In this document: piece after piece, positions 49,943 through 58,222 of the stretch
Position numbering within the stretch: position 1 is the first letter of the stretch
Layout: each line of letters opens with the position of its first letter
DNA from: Brevibacterium atlanticum
GTDB taxonomy: Bacteria > Actinomycetota > Actinomycetes > Actinomycetales > Brevibacteriaceae
NCBI RefSeq assembly: GCF_011617245.1
Contig: NZ_CP050152.1
Span: 2,160,503-2,224,502 of the forward strand
Length of the DNA stretch: 64,000 nucleotides
Direction of reading: 5' to 3'
Program-made: the position numbers and the translations under genes
The notes under the pieces: model-generated
Databases searched by the model: none
Seen by the model: the letters and a program-made list of their open reading frames with translations, nothing else
Told to the model about the DNA's origin: nothing

Positions 49943-50638
49943 CTACTGCTGTTGAAGTCCGAGCCCGTCGAGGAGGTACTGCGTGGTCAGTTCGAACTGC
50001 GTGTCCCAATCGCCGAGGAAGCCCGCGAGGTGCTTCGACAGCGTCGGGTAGTCCTGGTCATGGGCCGCGATGCGCTCTTGGAGGGCATCGCGGCTTTCTG
50101 CCTCGGCCTGGTTAGCCCATGCGGCTTGCGTGGATGCGCTGGCGACGACGAGATTGGTCACGGCAGACGCTGCCGCCGACAGCTCGGCTCCGGTGAACCC
50201 TGCCATATCAAGGGCGGCATAGACGGCTTCGGAGCGGGCAAGTGCGTTGGGGCCTGCCAGCGGGCGGGTGCCCGCTAGTGCGGCTGCCCACGGGTGGCGC
50301 AGCAACATGGCTCGCAGTTGCTGCATGTAGGTCGCGATGAACTCTCGTCTGCCTTCGGCTTGCTCGCCGACTGGAAGGTTGATCTCCGCGAAGACCTCAT
50401 CGAGGGCAAGATCGACAACGTCGTCCTTCGTGTTTACGTGCCAGTACAGACTCGTCGCATGCACTTCGAGTCCACCTGCAAGCTTCCGCAGACTCAGCCC
50501 ATCGATCCCGTCGCGGTCGAGGAGGTCGACGGCGGCCGTGACGATCCGATCACGGTTCAGCGCCGGTGCCCTGCGCCGCTGCGGGGCATTGCGGAACCAT
50601 ACCGCTCCGGGCAGGTCACCGTCACGTTTGGACGTCAT
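49943..50638 (-). CDS. TetR-family regulator
   Basis: 231 residues. HTH: RDRIVTAAVDLLDRDGIDGLSLRKLAGGLEVHATSLYWHV is the TetR(class)-like pattern with SLYWHV (shown as separate landmarks GLSLRKLAGGLEV and ATSLYWHVNTK). The C-terminal domain of TetR_C type spans 95-225. It is divergent from a DHA2 exporter at 50688 across 49 bp and should repress it. Confidence 0.9.
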   Translation of the reverse strand: MTSKRDGDLPGAVWFRNAPQRRRAPALNRDRIVTAAVDLLDRDGIDGLSLRKLAGGLEVHATSLYWHVNTKDDVVDLALDEVFAEINLPVGEQAEGRREFIATYMQQLRAMLLRHPWAAALAGTRPLAGPNALARSEAVYAALDMAGFTGAELSAAASAVTNLVVASASTQAAWANQAEAESRDALQERIAAHDQDYPTLSKHLAGFLGDWDTQFELTTQYLLDGLGLQQQ

Positions 50639-50646
50639 GTTCTTAG

Positions 50647-50679
50647 TCTAACACCGGTGAGTTTATCCAACAGTGTAGA
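50647..50679. promoter_or_regulatory. Operator region between TetR and MFS genes
   Basis: Palindrome CACCGGTG at 50652-50659, within imperfect arms TCTAACAC and GTGTAGA, fills most of the 49-bp divergent promoter region. Confidence 0.45.
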
Positions 50680-50687
50680 ATGTTTCC

Positions 50688-52220
50688 ATGACTGTTGGAC
50701 CAGATGCCTCAAAGCCCGTCGCGAGCTCGCGGCGACGGTGGGTGATCCTCGCCGCCGTCTGCTTCGCGCTGACCTCGATCGTGCTCGATAACTCGATACT
50801 CAACCTTGCTGTCCCGTCGATCGAAGACGCCCTCGGTGCAGGCCCTGCCCAACTGCAGGCGATCATCAACGGATACGTGGTGGTCTTCGCAGGCCTCCTC
50901 GTCCCATCCGGACTGCTCGCGGACCGCTATGGGCGCAAGCGCACAGTGTCGATCGGTCTCGCAGTTCTCGCCGCCGCCTCGGCTGCCGCGGCGTTTGCGC
51001 CATCAGCAGGGTGGCTGGTCGTGGCCCGTTGCATCATGGGGATCGGAGCGGCACTGGTGATGCCGGGAACGCTTGCCATCCTTATACACACTTTCGCCCC
51101 TGAGGAACGGGTTAAGGCGTTTGCCGTCTGGTCCGCGGTCGGCTCGGCGGCGATGGCAGCCGGGCCGCTGCTCGGAGGCTACCTCGTCGAGCGCTTCGGA
51201 TGGCCGGGCATCTTCATCATCGGCGCGGTGCTGTCTGTCGTTGCAGTTGTTCTGATGCTCTGGATTGTCCCCGAGTCCCGCGATCCCCAACAGCGATCGA
51301 TCGACCCGATCGGATCTGTGGCGATCACCCTCACGATGGGCGCGTGTGTCTCAGGCATCATTCTCGTACCCGATCACGGTCTCGCCTCGCCGATCACGCT
51401 TGCCTGCCCGTTCCTGGCGATCGTCGGCGGGATCGGCTTCTGGGTCAGGCAACGCCGATCCGCGTCGCCGATGGTGGACATGAGCCTGTATCGGAATCGC
51501 GAGTTCGCAGGTGCAAGCCTGGCGGTAGCCGTCCTTGCCATCGGGACGGGAAGCGTGCTGTTCATCCTCACACAACACCTCCAGCACGTCGTGGAGTACT
51601 CGCCTTTCGAAGCCGGCCTGGCGATCATCCCGCTCGCTGTCGGCGTCATCGCCGCTTCTTACGTCGGAGCGCGGCTGCCCGGGTGGATCGGCTACCGCTG
51701 GTCCATGGTGCTCGGATTCGTCGTCACTGCCTCCGGCTTTCTCGTTCTGGCCACTCTCACTCCAGCCAGCTCCTATTCGGTCATCGCTGCGGGCCTCCTG
51801 CTCGCCGGAACCGGCTCCGGGCTGGCCTCGCCCGCCGTCCAGACCACTGTTCTCGGAGCGGTTCCTCCCGACAGGGCAGGCATGGGATCGGCGCTCAACG
51901 ACACGCACCAGCAGCTCGGAATCGCGCTCGGCGTCGCCATCGTCGGCAGCATCGTCACCGTCGGGTACCGCAATTTCGCGCCCTCTGCCCTGAACACCGA
52001 CGCCGGTTCGTCGCTCAGCCGCACGCTCGGCCAATTGTCCAGCGGAGACGAGGAGCTCATCAGGGCCGCGCAACTGGCGTTTACGCACGCCCAAAGCATC
52101 GGCATGGCCACCTGCGCAGCCTTCGCCCTCTTCGGAGCTGCGGTCGCGTGGCGGGTCCTAGCCCCGAACGCGAACGACACCATCAACGATGAGCCCACCT
52201 CGCCTCCGAAGACCGTGTAG
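50688..52220 (+). CDS. DHA2-family MFS exporter
   Basis: 510 residues, 14 helices. LTSIVLDNSILNLAVPSIEDAL is helix 1 with motif D1, GLLADRYGRKRTVSIG motif A, RCIMGIGAALVMPGTLAIL motif B and GSAAMAAGPLLGG motif C. The motifs place it among QacA/SmvA/EmrB-type exporters of cationic or lipophilic drugs. It is controlled by the divergent TetR gene at 49943. No terminator was found within 60 bp after the stop. Confidence 0.92.
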   Translation: MTVGPDASKPVASSRRRWVILAAVCFALTSIVLDNSILNLAVPSIEDALGAGPAQLQAIINGYVVVFAGLLVPSGLLADRYGRKRTVSIGLAVLAAASAAAAFAPSAGWLVVARCIMGIGAALVMPGTLAILIHTFAPEERVKAFAVWSAVGSAAMAAGPLLGGYLVERFGWPGIFIIGAVLSVVAVVLMLWIVPESRDPQQRSIDPIGSVAITLTMGACVSGIILVPDHGLASPITLACPFLAIVGGIGFWVRQRRSASPMVDMSLYRNREFAGASLAVAVLAIGTGSVLFILTQHLQHVVEYSPFEAGLAIIPLAVGVIAASYVGARLPGWIGYRWSMVLGFVVTASGFLVLATLTPASSYSVIAAGLLLAGTGSGLASPAVQTTVLGAVPPDRAGMGSALNDTHQQLGIALGVAIVGSIVTVGYRNFAPSALNTDAGSSLSRTLGQLSSGDEELIRAAQLAFTHAQSIGMATCAAFALFGAAVAWRVLAPNANDTINDEPTSPPKTV

Positions 52221-52751
52221 CTGGACCAACCTCCGAGGCAGCCATCGGTGACCTTGGTAGAGCGTGGAGGCTTTGGCCTTAGGTACCAGGCAAATGCCTT
52301 CTGACCTGCACAGACGCAACCGCGGCGTGCAAGTCTCAAGCATTGTCATCTAAGGACATGGACCGGGTGGGATCAGCATGTTTATGTTATAAGTTACTTG
52401 CTGCAAAAATAGGAAAGGAGTCAGTAGCTGTGCGGTCATCGCGTGACGAATCACTCACGAGTGCCTCATAAGTCGTCCACGTCTATGGATGCAAACGAGC
52501 AAGTCAGACGTCTGGAACCTGAGCGTCAGCGGAACCCGCAGATCGGCGATCGCCCACTTCAGCAAATGCCCACGAGAGCGAGTCGGCTCGTCCGCCCATT
52601 CTGGCTCTGCGTTGCCTGCCAGCCACAGAACTCAGCGCGTTCCCGCGCGAGCCCCGTCATCTTGGCCTCGAGGTAGTCGATCAATGACACCTGGGCACTA
52701 GTTGTTGCGGGGCAGGACGTTCTTGACAGTCGCACAGGCACGTCCGCGCGG
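52221..52751. other. Gap with IS481-like end remnant
   Basis: 530 bp. An AT-rich patch (52380-52412) is followed by frames without known products. At 52697-52730 there is a close copy of the right end of the IS481-family element at 55784; the frame just before it ends with TAG at the equivalent place, so the last part of a lost transposase may be present. No intact gene was found. Confidence 0.5.
52697..52730 (+). repeat. Solo IS481-like right end
   Basis: ACTAGTTGTTGCGGGG then CAGGACGTTCTTGACAGT matches 55784-55815 in the same orientation with few differences. It has no transposase of its own. Confidence 0.65.
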
Positions 52752-53333
52752 TCATGGGGATAGTTGTGGTCCGAGTCGTTCGAGGTAGTTCTTGATCAGC
52801 GCCTGGGCGTCTGCCTCGGAAAGTTGTCCTGTCATGACCAGTGTCCCGACTCCGTGGGCCAATGCCATCACTTCCAGGGCCAAGAACCGTGCGGCTGTAG
52901 CGCTAAGGCCACTGGACTTCAGGACGCCGGAAAGGTGGTCTCCAAGCCCGCTCAGATGTCTCTGATAGGCCTGCCCTGCCATGTCGGGGTCGGTGATCGC
53001 CAAACCCTCCATAGAGACGCCGACGCGGTGGAAATCTTGGCTCGCCCGATCGGTTGGTAGCGCCTCGTCGAAGAAGGCTTTGATGACCTCGAGCGGCGAC
53101 TCGTATCCCTGCCGTCGAGCACGGGCCTGCCATCTTTCCACGCTCTTGTCGGCAAGGCGGTCGAGCACGACACCGAGGAGCTCATCCTTAGTGCTGCCGT
53201 AGTACTGGACGAGTCGGAGGGACACGTCTGCTTCGGCGGCGACGGCTCTCATGGTGACGGCGTTGAGCCCGCCGCGGGCCAGGAGGCGCTCGACGGCCTC
53301 CATGATCTCGGTTCTGCGCGTGGACTCCGCCAT
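52752..53333 (-). CDS. TetR-family regulator
   Basis: 193 residues from ATG 53333. HTH: RTEIMEAVERLLARGG, VTMRAVAAEADVSLRLVQYYG, and a BetI-like C-terminal domain (DFHRVGVSMEGLAITDPDMA). It is divergent from the DHA2 gene at 53408, with a 34-bp inverted repeat between. It presumably represses both genes. Codons further upstream in frame cross the operator and are not counted. Confidence 0.9.
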   Translation of the reverse strand: MAESTRRTEIMEAVERLLARGGLNAVTMRAVAAEADVSLRLVQYYGSTKDELLGVVLDRLADKSVERWQARARRQGYESPLEVIKAFFDEALPTDRASQDFHRVGVSMEGLAITDPDMAGQAYQRHLSGLGDHLSGVLKSSGLSATAARFLALEVMALAHGVGTLVMTGQLSEADAQALIKNYLERLGPQLSP

Positions 53334-53364
53334 CCAAGACTCCTTCCATCTCCATCTCCATCGA

Positions 53365-53398
53365 TGATACGTTCGTACCACGCGATACGAGCGTATCA
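53365..53398. promoter_or_regulatory. TetR operator, 13-8-13 inverted repeat
   Basis: Arms TGATACGTTCGTA and TACGAGCGTATCA (one mismatch) separated by 8 bp; the right arm ends 9 bp before the MFS start. This is the best operator candidate in island 2. Confidence 0.75.
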
Positions 53399-53407
53399 AG
53401 GAGGGGC

Positions 53408-54787
53408 ATGTCTACCTGGTTGCAACGGCTCGGGCTGTGGACGTCCTGTCTGGCTCAGCTGATCGTGGTGCTGGATGTCTCGGTGGTGAATGTCGCGCTG
53501 CCTTCGATCCAGGCCGACCTCGGACTCACCGGGGTTGCCGCGTCGTGGGTGGCGTTGGCCTACAGTCTTGGCTTCGCTGGATTGCTCTTGGTCGGCGCGA
53601 GGTTGGCCGATGTCGTGGGCACCGCGAGGCTGCTCGCCTGGAGCGTGGCGGCATTCACCCTGGCGAGCCTCATCGGAGGTCTCGCGACGGAAGGCTGGGT
53701 GCTCATCGCCGCCCGTGCCGCACAGGGCGTCTCTGCCGCTGCAGCGTCTCCGGCGACGTTCACCTTGCTGACGACCACCCACGCCGAAGGCCCGGAACGA
53801 ACACGAGCCATCGCTGTCTGGACTGCGGTGAGCCTGGCTGGGGGCGGGTTTGGCAACATCGCCAGCGGGTTGCTCACCGACCTGATCTCCTGGCGAGCCA
53901 CCTTGTTGATCAACCTTCCCATCGGAGTCGGTGTCGTCATCGCGGCACTCGTTCTCCACCGACGGACCACTGACCAGTGCGGCGCGGGGCGCATCGACTT
54001 CATCGGCGCAGGGCTGGCAACAGCCGCGTTCACGTGCGCCATATACGCGCTGTCCGTCACAGGTGAGGGGGCCTCGGGTGGCCTTCTAGCCGTAGTGGGT
54101 TCGCTCGCGGTCGCGTTGTTCGTCCTGCTCGTCCTGCAGCAGCGCCGCACGTCTCACAAGCTCGTGCCGAGCGATCTCGCACGAGACCGGCTGATCGTCC
54201 TCGGCAATATCGCGACCGCGCTGACCGGGGCATGCTTCCAAGTCGGCCTGTGGTACTTCCTGACTTACCGGATGCAGACCCAGTTTGGCTATTCGCCGAT
54301 CCAGGCCGGTCTGGCGTTCCTCCCGCTCACCGCCAGCATGCTGGTCGTGAACCTCTGGTTCACGCCGCGCCTGATGAAACGACGCTCGCCCCGGGTGCTG
54401 ATCGTGGCAGGTGTCGTCATCGCCGTTCCCGGACTGCTCTGGCTGACAATCTTCGACGGCGGGTCCTTCGCTGTCGCCGTCCTGGTCCCCACCGTCACTA
54501 TCGGGATCGGCGGCGGTCTGATGAACACACCGCTCGCCACGCTCGTCACCACAGGTGTTCGTCCCGAACATGCTGGCGCAGCCTCTGGACTGATGAACAC
54601 TGCGAAGCAGTTCGGCGGCGCGATCGGCCTCGCAGCCGCGACCGCCGCCGCCGCTATCGCCGGCACCGACAGAGCCGCCTTCGTCTTCATGTCAGTAGCG
54701 CTCCTCGCCGTGATCGCCACTGCGGCCGCAATCCCCGCCCAGCGCAACGACCCCCAGCCCGCCAAGACAACAGGGAGAGCGTCGTGA
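53408..54787 (+). CDS. DHA2-family MFS exporter, 3' end abutting an IS
   Basis: 459 residues. LIVVLDVSVVNVALPSIQADL (helix 1), a shortened motif A (GARLADVVGTARLLAW, lacking the usual GRR) and motif C GGGFGNIASGLLTD. Fourteen helices are predicted. AGGAGGGG precedes ATG 53408. Its TGA overlaps the GTG of the IS481 transposase, so the IS probably replaced the native C-terminus and supplied the stop; the final polar tail may not be original. Controlled by the divergent TetR gene. Confidence 0.88.
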   Translation: MSTWLQRLGLWTSCLAQLIVVLDVSVVNVALPSIQADLGLTGVAASWVALAYSLGFAGLLLVGARLADVVGTARLLAWSVAAFTLASLIGGLATEGWVLIAARAAQGVSAAAASPATFTLLTTTHAEGPERTRAIAVWTAVSLAGGGFGNIASGLLTDLISWRATLLINLPIGVGVVIAALVLHRRTTDQCGAGRIDFIGAGLATAAFTCAIYALSVTGEGASGGLLAVVGSLAVALFVLLVLQQRRTSHKLVPSDLARDRLIVLGNIATALTGACFQVGLWYFLTYRMQTQFGYSPIQAGLAFLPLTASMLVVNLWFTPRLMKRRSPRVLIVAGVVIAVPGLLWLTIFDGGSFAVAVLVPTVTIGIGGGLMNTPLATLVTTGVRPEHAGAASGLMNTAKQFGGAIGLAAATAAAAIAGTDRAAFVFMSVALLAVIATAAAIPAQRNDPQPAKTTGRAS

Positions 54788-55788
54788 CTCACGCCAACGC
54801 ACCATTGAGTATCGAAGGCCGCCGTCGGCTCGTTGAGCGATGCAAGACCCGGCCGATCGCCCACGTGTCGGCCGAAATGGGCATCTCTCGGGCATGCGCC
54901 TCAAAGTGGGTCAACCGGTGGCGAAGCCACGGTGTTGCCGGGCTGCTCGATCGATCGTCGACGCCACGCCGAAGCCCCGTCGCGACGCCAGCCTGGGTCA
55001 TCGAGCACATCGAGACCTGGCGGCGTGAACATAAGTGGTCGGCCCATCGAATCACCTACGAACTCGTCGAGCTCGGCTTCTCGATCAACCGCCGCACCGT
55101 CACCCGGCACCTGACCCGACTCGGTCTCGGCAGACGGAGATTCATCGACCCCGGCGGAGAGAACAACCGCAAGCCCGGGAAGATCAATGCACGCTGGCCC
55201 GGCCACATGGTGCACCTGGACGTGAAGAAGGTCGGCCGAATCCCCGACGGCGGCGGCTGGCGCATCCATGGCCGCGACAGCGATCAGGCCAAGACCGCCG
55301 GTCGAGCGAAGTCAGCCGGCGCGAAGCGCGGCTACACCTACCTGCATTCGGCTGTCGACGGATTCTCCCGGCTTTCGTACACCGAGCCCCTGACCGACGA
55401 GAAGGGAGCCACCGCAGCGGCGTTCCTCGCCCGAGCCAAGGTCTGGTTCGCAGCCCACGGCATCACCCACATCCACCGCGTCGTCACCGACAACGGGGCC
55501 TGCTACCGCTCTGGTGATTTCGAACGGATCGTTGGCTCGCACACGCGACATCAGAAGACCAAACCGTACACCCCACGACACAACGGAAAGGTCGAGCGCT
55601 ACCAGCGAATCCTGGCCGAGGAACTGCTCTACGCCCGAGAGTTCAGCAGCGAAGATGCCCGCTCCACTGCGATCGCTGTCTGGAACATCCACTACAACTA
55701 CCATCGACCGCACAGCGGAGCCGGTGGACGGCCGCCAGCATCACGACTCCGGACCAGCGTCACTAACGTTCAACCCTCATACAACTAG
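54784..55788 (+). CDS. IS481-family transposase
   Basis: 334 residues, apparently complete. N-terminal HTH (SAEMGISRACASKWVNRW), a HTH_32-like second part, and an rve-type DDE core with Asp in MVHLDVKKVGRI, Asp in VVTDNGACYRSG and Glu in HNGKVERYQRIL. The C-terminal NYHRPHSGAGGRPPASRL is typical of IS481. GTG 54784 overlaps the MFS stop codon. The right end motif lies at 55784; no matching inverted end was found upstream, so the element may be unable to move. Confidence 0.92.
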   Translation: MTHANAPLSIEGRRRLVERCKTRPIAHVSAEMGISRACASKWVNRWRSHGVAGLLDRSSTPRRSPVATPAWVIEHIETWRREHKWSAHRITYELVELGFSINRRTVTRHLTRLGLGRRRFIDPGGENNRKPGKINARWPGHMVHLDVKKVGRIPDGGGWRIHGRDSDQAKTAGRAKSAGAKRGYTYLHSAVDGFSRLSYTEPLTDEKGATAAAFLARAKVWFAAHGITHIHRVVTDNGACYRSGDFERIVGSHTRHQKTKPYTPRHNGKVERYQRILAEELLYAREFSSEDARSTAIAVWNIHYNYHRPHSGAGGRPPASRLRTSVTNVQPSYN

Positions 55789-55815
55789 TTGTTGCGGGTC
55801 ATGACGTTGTAGTCA
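55784..55815 (+). mobile_element. Right end of the IS481-like element
   Basis: Begins inside the transposase stop codon: ACTAGTTGTTGCGGG then TCATGACGTTGTAGTCA. The same motif at 52697 has the same orientation, so the two do not form an inverted pair. Confidence 0.6.
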
Positions 55816-55842
55816 CGGAGCGGGCTCAGGCTCGCGAACGGC

Positions 55843-56331
55843 TCACTCGGACGGCAAGTCTTCGCCCCTGCCCTGTCTTCGCTCAACCCGACGCCGGTCA
55901 GCAAGATGCGCGGAGTACACCGCTGCTAAAGCTCGTTCGAGGGTCTCGTTCCCGGGGTTCACGATGCAGACCCACCCAGATGCGCCGTAGAGCGGGTGAG
56001 GTAGGAACGTGTCGGTGACGCTGTAGTCCACCTCCGATTCGTCGATCTCTTCGGGCGGAGACCCGAGGAGTTCGGCAAAGGCCTGTGCACCGACATGGAT
56101 GTTCAGTCGCCAGCGATCAGCCGCATCGAGGCGAGACTCGGCGTCGCCCGGGTAGTCCTTCGTCACGATCGTCGCGTACGGCTGACGATTGCGCGGCACC
56201 TGCCCATCCGGGGCGTAGTAGAAGAAGTAGTCGCCCCAGGAGATCTCAGGATGCTGGCTCCCCCGAGTGGGCGCGAGCTCGAGGAGACCATCGTAGGTGC
56301 GGACTTCTGAGAGGATCTGTTCCATAGACAT
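55843..56331 (-). CDS. DUF6194-family protein
   Basis: 162 residues (ATG 56331 or 56325). SWGDYFFYYAPDGQVPRNRQ, then PYATIVTKDYPGD and WRLNIHVGAQAF, with a C-terminal HPLYGASGWVCIVNPG, form the pattern of DUF6194, a small family found beside regulators in actinobacteria and Bacillus. Function unknown; the fold recalls small-molecule-binding proteins of the luciferase-like/YjbR type. It is divergent from a double MerR regulator across about 40 bp. Confidence 0.82.
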   Translation of the reverse strand: MSMEQILSEVRTYDGLLELAPTRGSQHPEISWGDYFFYYAPDGQVPRNRQPYATIVTKDYPGDAESRLDAADRWRLNIHVGAQAFAELLGSPPEEIDESEVDYSVTDTFLPHPLYGASGWVCIVNPGNETLERALAAVYSAHLADRRRVERRQGRGEDLPSE

Positions 56332-56332
56332 G

Positions 56333-56352
56333 CTTCAAGTATGAACTTAAAG
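56333..56352. promoter_or_regulatory. MerR-type operator
   Basis: CTTCAAGT-ATGA-ACTTAAAG is an 8-4-8 inverted repeat with one mismatch, sitting directly before the DUF6194 start and 21 bp before the MerR gene. It has the form of MerR sites. Confidence 0.6.
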
Positions 56353-56373
56353 TGCTTATGGAGGGTTCTTGCC

Positions 56374-57132
56374 ATGACCAACGACGATGCAGTCGGCTCT
56401 CAGCAGTACACGACGAGCCGTCTCGCCGCTGTCTCGGGCTACTCCGTGCAGCAGATCCGAGACCTCGAACGCCTCGAGGTGATCCCGCCCGCAGCCCGCC
56501 AGCCCAACGGATACCGGCAGTTCACCAGCGTGCACGTGACCGCGCTGCGGGCATATCGCCAGCTGGCGATCGCAGTCGGCCCCGTGATCGCCCGCGCGAC
56601 GATGCGCGAGATTCGCCATGTGCCCTACGACAAAGCCGTCGCCCGCATCGTCGCACTTCACGTCGACCTCGCACGCTCCCGAAGCGACACGATCGTCGCG
56701 CTCCACGCTCTCGACAGCATCGTCGAGGAGACTGCCCAAGATGCTCCACCGGCACCAGGCGACACGATGAGCATCACCCAGCTCTCCACTGCGCTCGGCG
56801 TGCGCTCCTCCACCCTCCGCTTCTGGGAACAGGAGGGTCTGTTCACTCCCGATCGAGCCGAGCATCTCTCCGCCAGGCGCTACCCGCCCGGAGCCGTGAA
56901 CGACGCCCGGATCGTCGCCGCTCTCCGTGCAGGCGGATACCGGATCCCTGCAGTCAAAGCTGTCATGGCGTCCCTGCGCACGATCGACGGCACCTCGAAC
57001 GCTCGTGAGGCCCTGCGGGACCGTCTGACGAGTATTGCCGCCCGCTCCGAGGCGCTTCTTCGCGCGGGCGCGGACTTTTCAGATCTGTTGTGCTCATTTG
57101 CCGTGAGTAACCAACTGGCTGACAGCGGCTAG
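56374..57132 (+). CDS. Regulator with two MerR-type DNA-binding domains
   Basis: 252 residues from ATG 56374 (GGAGGG 8 bases before). First MerR HTH at about 10-75: TTSRLAAVSGYSVQQIRDLERLEVI and GYRQFTSVHV. Second at about 135-200: MSITQLSTALGVRSSTLRFWEQEGLF and ARRYPPGAVNDARIVAAL. Most MerR proteins carry a single DNA-binding domain plus an effector domain; here no separate effector domain is apparent. The divergent DUF6194 gene and the palindrome between suggest joint control. Confidence 0.87.
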   Translation: MTNDDAVGSQQYTTSRLAAVSGYSVQQIRDLERLEVIPPAARQPNGYRQFTSVHVTALRAYRQLAIAVGPVIARATMREIRHVPYDKAVARIVALHVDLARSRSDTIVALHALDSIVEETAQDAPPAPGDTMSITQLSTALGVRSSTLRFWEQEGLFTPDRAEHLSARRYPPGAVNDARIVAALRAGGYRIPAVKAVMASLRTIDGTSNAREALRDRLTSIAARSEALLRAGADFSDLLCSFAVSNQLADSG

Positions 57133-57146
57133 GGAAATGCGTCGGA

Positions 57147-57304
57147 AATTCAACTAGTCATGGCCAGCAAACAATGTGCGGCGGAACTGCAAGGCTTCAC
57201 TTGCGCATGACACACTCGCTGTCGTGAGCCGATGAAGGCGGCTCCGCCATGGACCTTTAGCAGCGGGCTCGGAGGCTATGTCGGGCCAGCCATGACGTTG
57301 AATT
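57147..57304. mobile_element. MITE-like relic with IS481-type ends
   Basis: AATTCAACTAGTCATGGCCAGC (57147-57168, described in two halves: AATTCAACTA and GTCATGGCCAGC) faces GCCAGCCATGACGTTGAATT (57285-57304). They are inverted with a 2-base gap and two mismatches. The 158-bp interior has no gene. The ends share CATGACGTTG with the IS481 right end at 55784. Confidence 0.5.
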
Positions 57305-57309
57305 GACGT

Positions 57310-58197
57310 TCACCTCGTCGCGTAGAACGCCACCGCCGCCGCAGCAGCGACGTTCAACGAATCCACTCCGCCCATCATCGGGATCGTCACCTTTCTGCCG
57401 AGCCGCTGCTCGGTCGCCTGAGTCAATCCATGGCCTTCGGACCCGAAGACGAGAGCGAGCTTCTCATGGTCTTCAGCGACCAGTTCGTCCAAAGTGATCG
57501 CCCCCTCCCCCAGCGTCATGCCTGCAACGACGAACCCTGCATCCTGGAGGGCACCGATGCTCTCTGGCCAAGGATCGATCCTTGCCCACGGGACCTGGAA
57601 GACCGTACCCATCGACACTCGGATGGCTCGCCGGTACAAGGGGTCCGCGCAACGAGGGGTCACGAGGACCGCATCGACGCCCATCGCTGCGGCAGAACGA
57701 ATTAGAGCACCAACATTCGTGTGGTCGACGATGTCCTCGATGATGACGATGCGCGTGGCATCGGCGACCAAATCAGCAGGATCGGGAAGCACCGGTCGGG
57801 CCATCGCGGCCAGGGCACCTCGGTGGAGGTGGAAGCCGGTGAGCGCTTCGACGGCGGCGTCAGTGCCGATGAAGATCGGGACGTCGTTGCTCGCGATGAT
57901 GTCGGCGAGGTCGAACAGCCATTTCGGACTCGTCAGATAGGACCTGGGCACCATGCCTGTGGCGTGGGCGCGGCGGATGATCTTCGACGATTCGGCGATG
58001 AACAGGCCCTCAGCCGGTTCACGGACACTGCGCAGCGCGACATCGGTCAGCTGCGTGTAGTCGTGCATATCGTCCAGGCCGCCGTCGGCGAGATCCGCCT
58101 CGTCGAAGAACCGCAGCCGTTCTGCGGCGATCCCGAGTTCGCTCGCTCGATCGATGACCTGCTTCGGGGTCAGCGGTGCCTTGGCCGGCGTGTTCAC
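57310..58197 (-). CDS. SpoU/TrmH-family RNA 2'-O-methyltransferase (intact copy C)
   Basis: 295 residues from GTG 58197 with GGAGGAG 5 bases before. The N-terminal SpoU substrate-binding domain occupies about 20-110 (EPAEGLFIAESSKIIRRA). The SPOUT domain follows: VDHTNVGALIRSAAAMG, GTVFQVPWARIDPWP, LVFGSEGHGLTQATE and IPMMGGVDSLNVAAAAA. It methylates ribose in rRNA or tRNA. The junction with copies A and B lies at about 57714, so its 3' half is probably delivered by island 2 while its 5' half is chromosomal. Confidence 0.93.
   Translation of the reverse strand: MNTPAKAPLTPKQVIDRASELGIAAERLRFFDEADLADGGLDDMHDYTQLTDVALRSVREPAEGLFIAESSKIIRRAHATGMVPRSYLTSPKWLFDLADIIASNDVPIFIGTDAAVEALTGFHLHRGALAAMARPVLPDPADLVADATRIVIIEDIVDHTNVGALIRSAAAMGVDAVLVTPRCADPLYRRAIRVSMGTVFQVPWARIDPWPESIGALQDAGFVVAGMTLGEGAITLDELVAEDHEKLALVFGSEGHGLTQATEQRLGRKVTIPMMGGVDSLNVAAAAAVAFYATR
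57647..57714 (-). repeat. 68-bp perfect direct repeat, copy 2
   Basis: Identical to 35881-35948, same orientation. Just inside the gene's 5' side (from 57715) the two copies diverge completely, which marks the likely crossover point. Confidence 0.9.
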
Positions 58198-58222
58198 AGC
58201 ACTCCTCCGCTCACAGTTCTGA

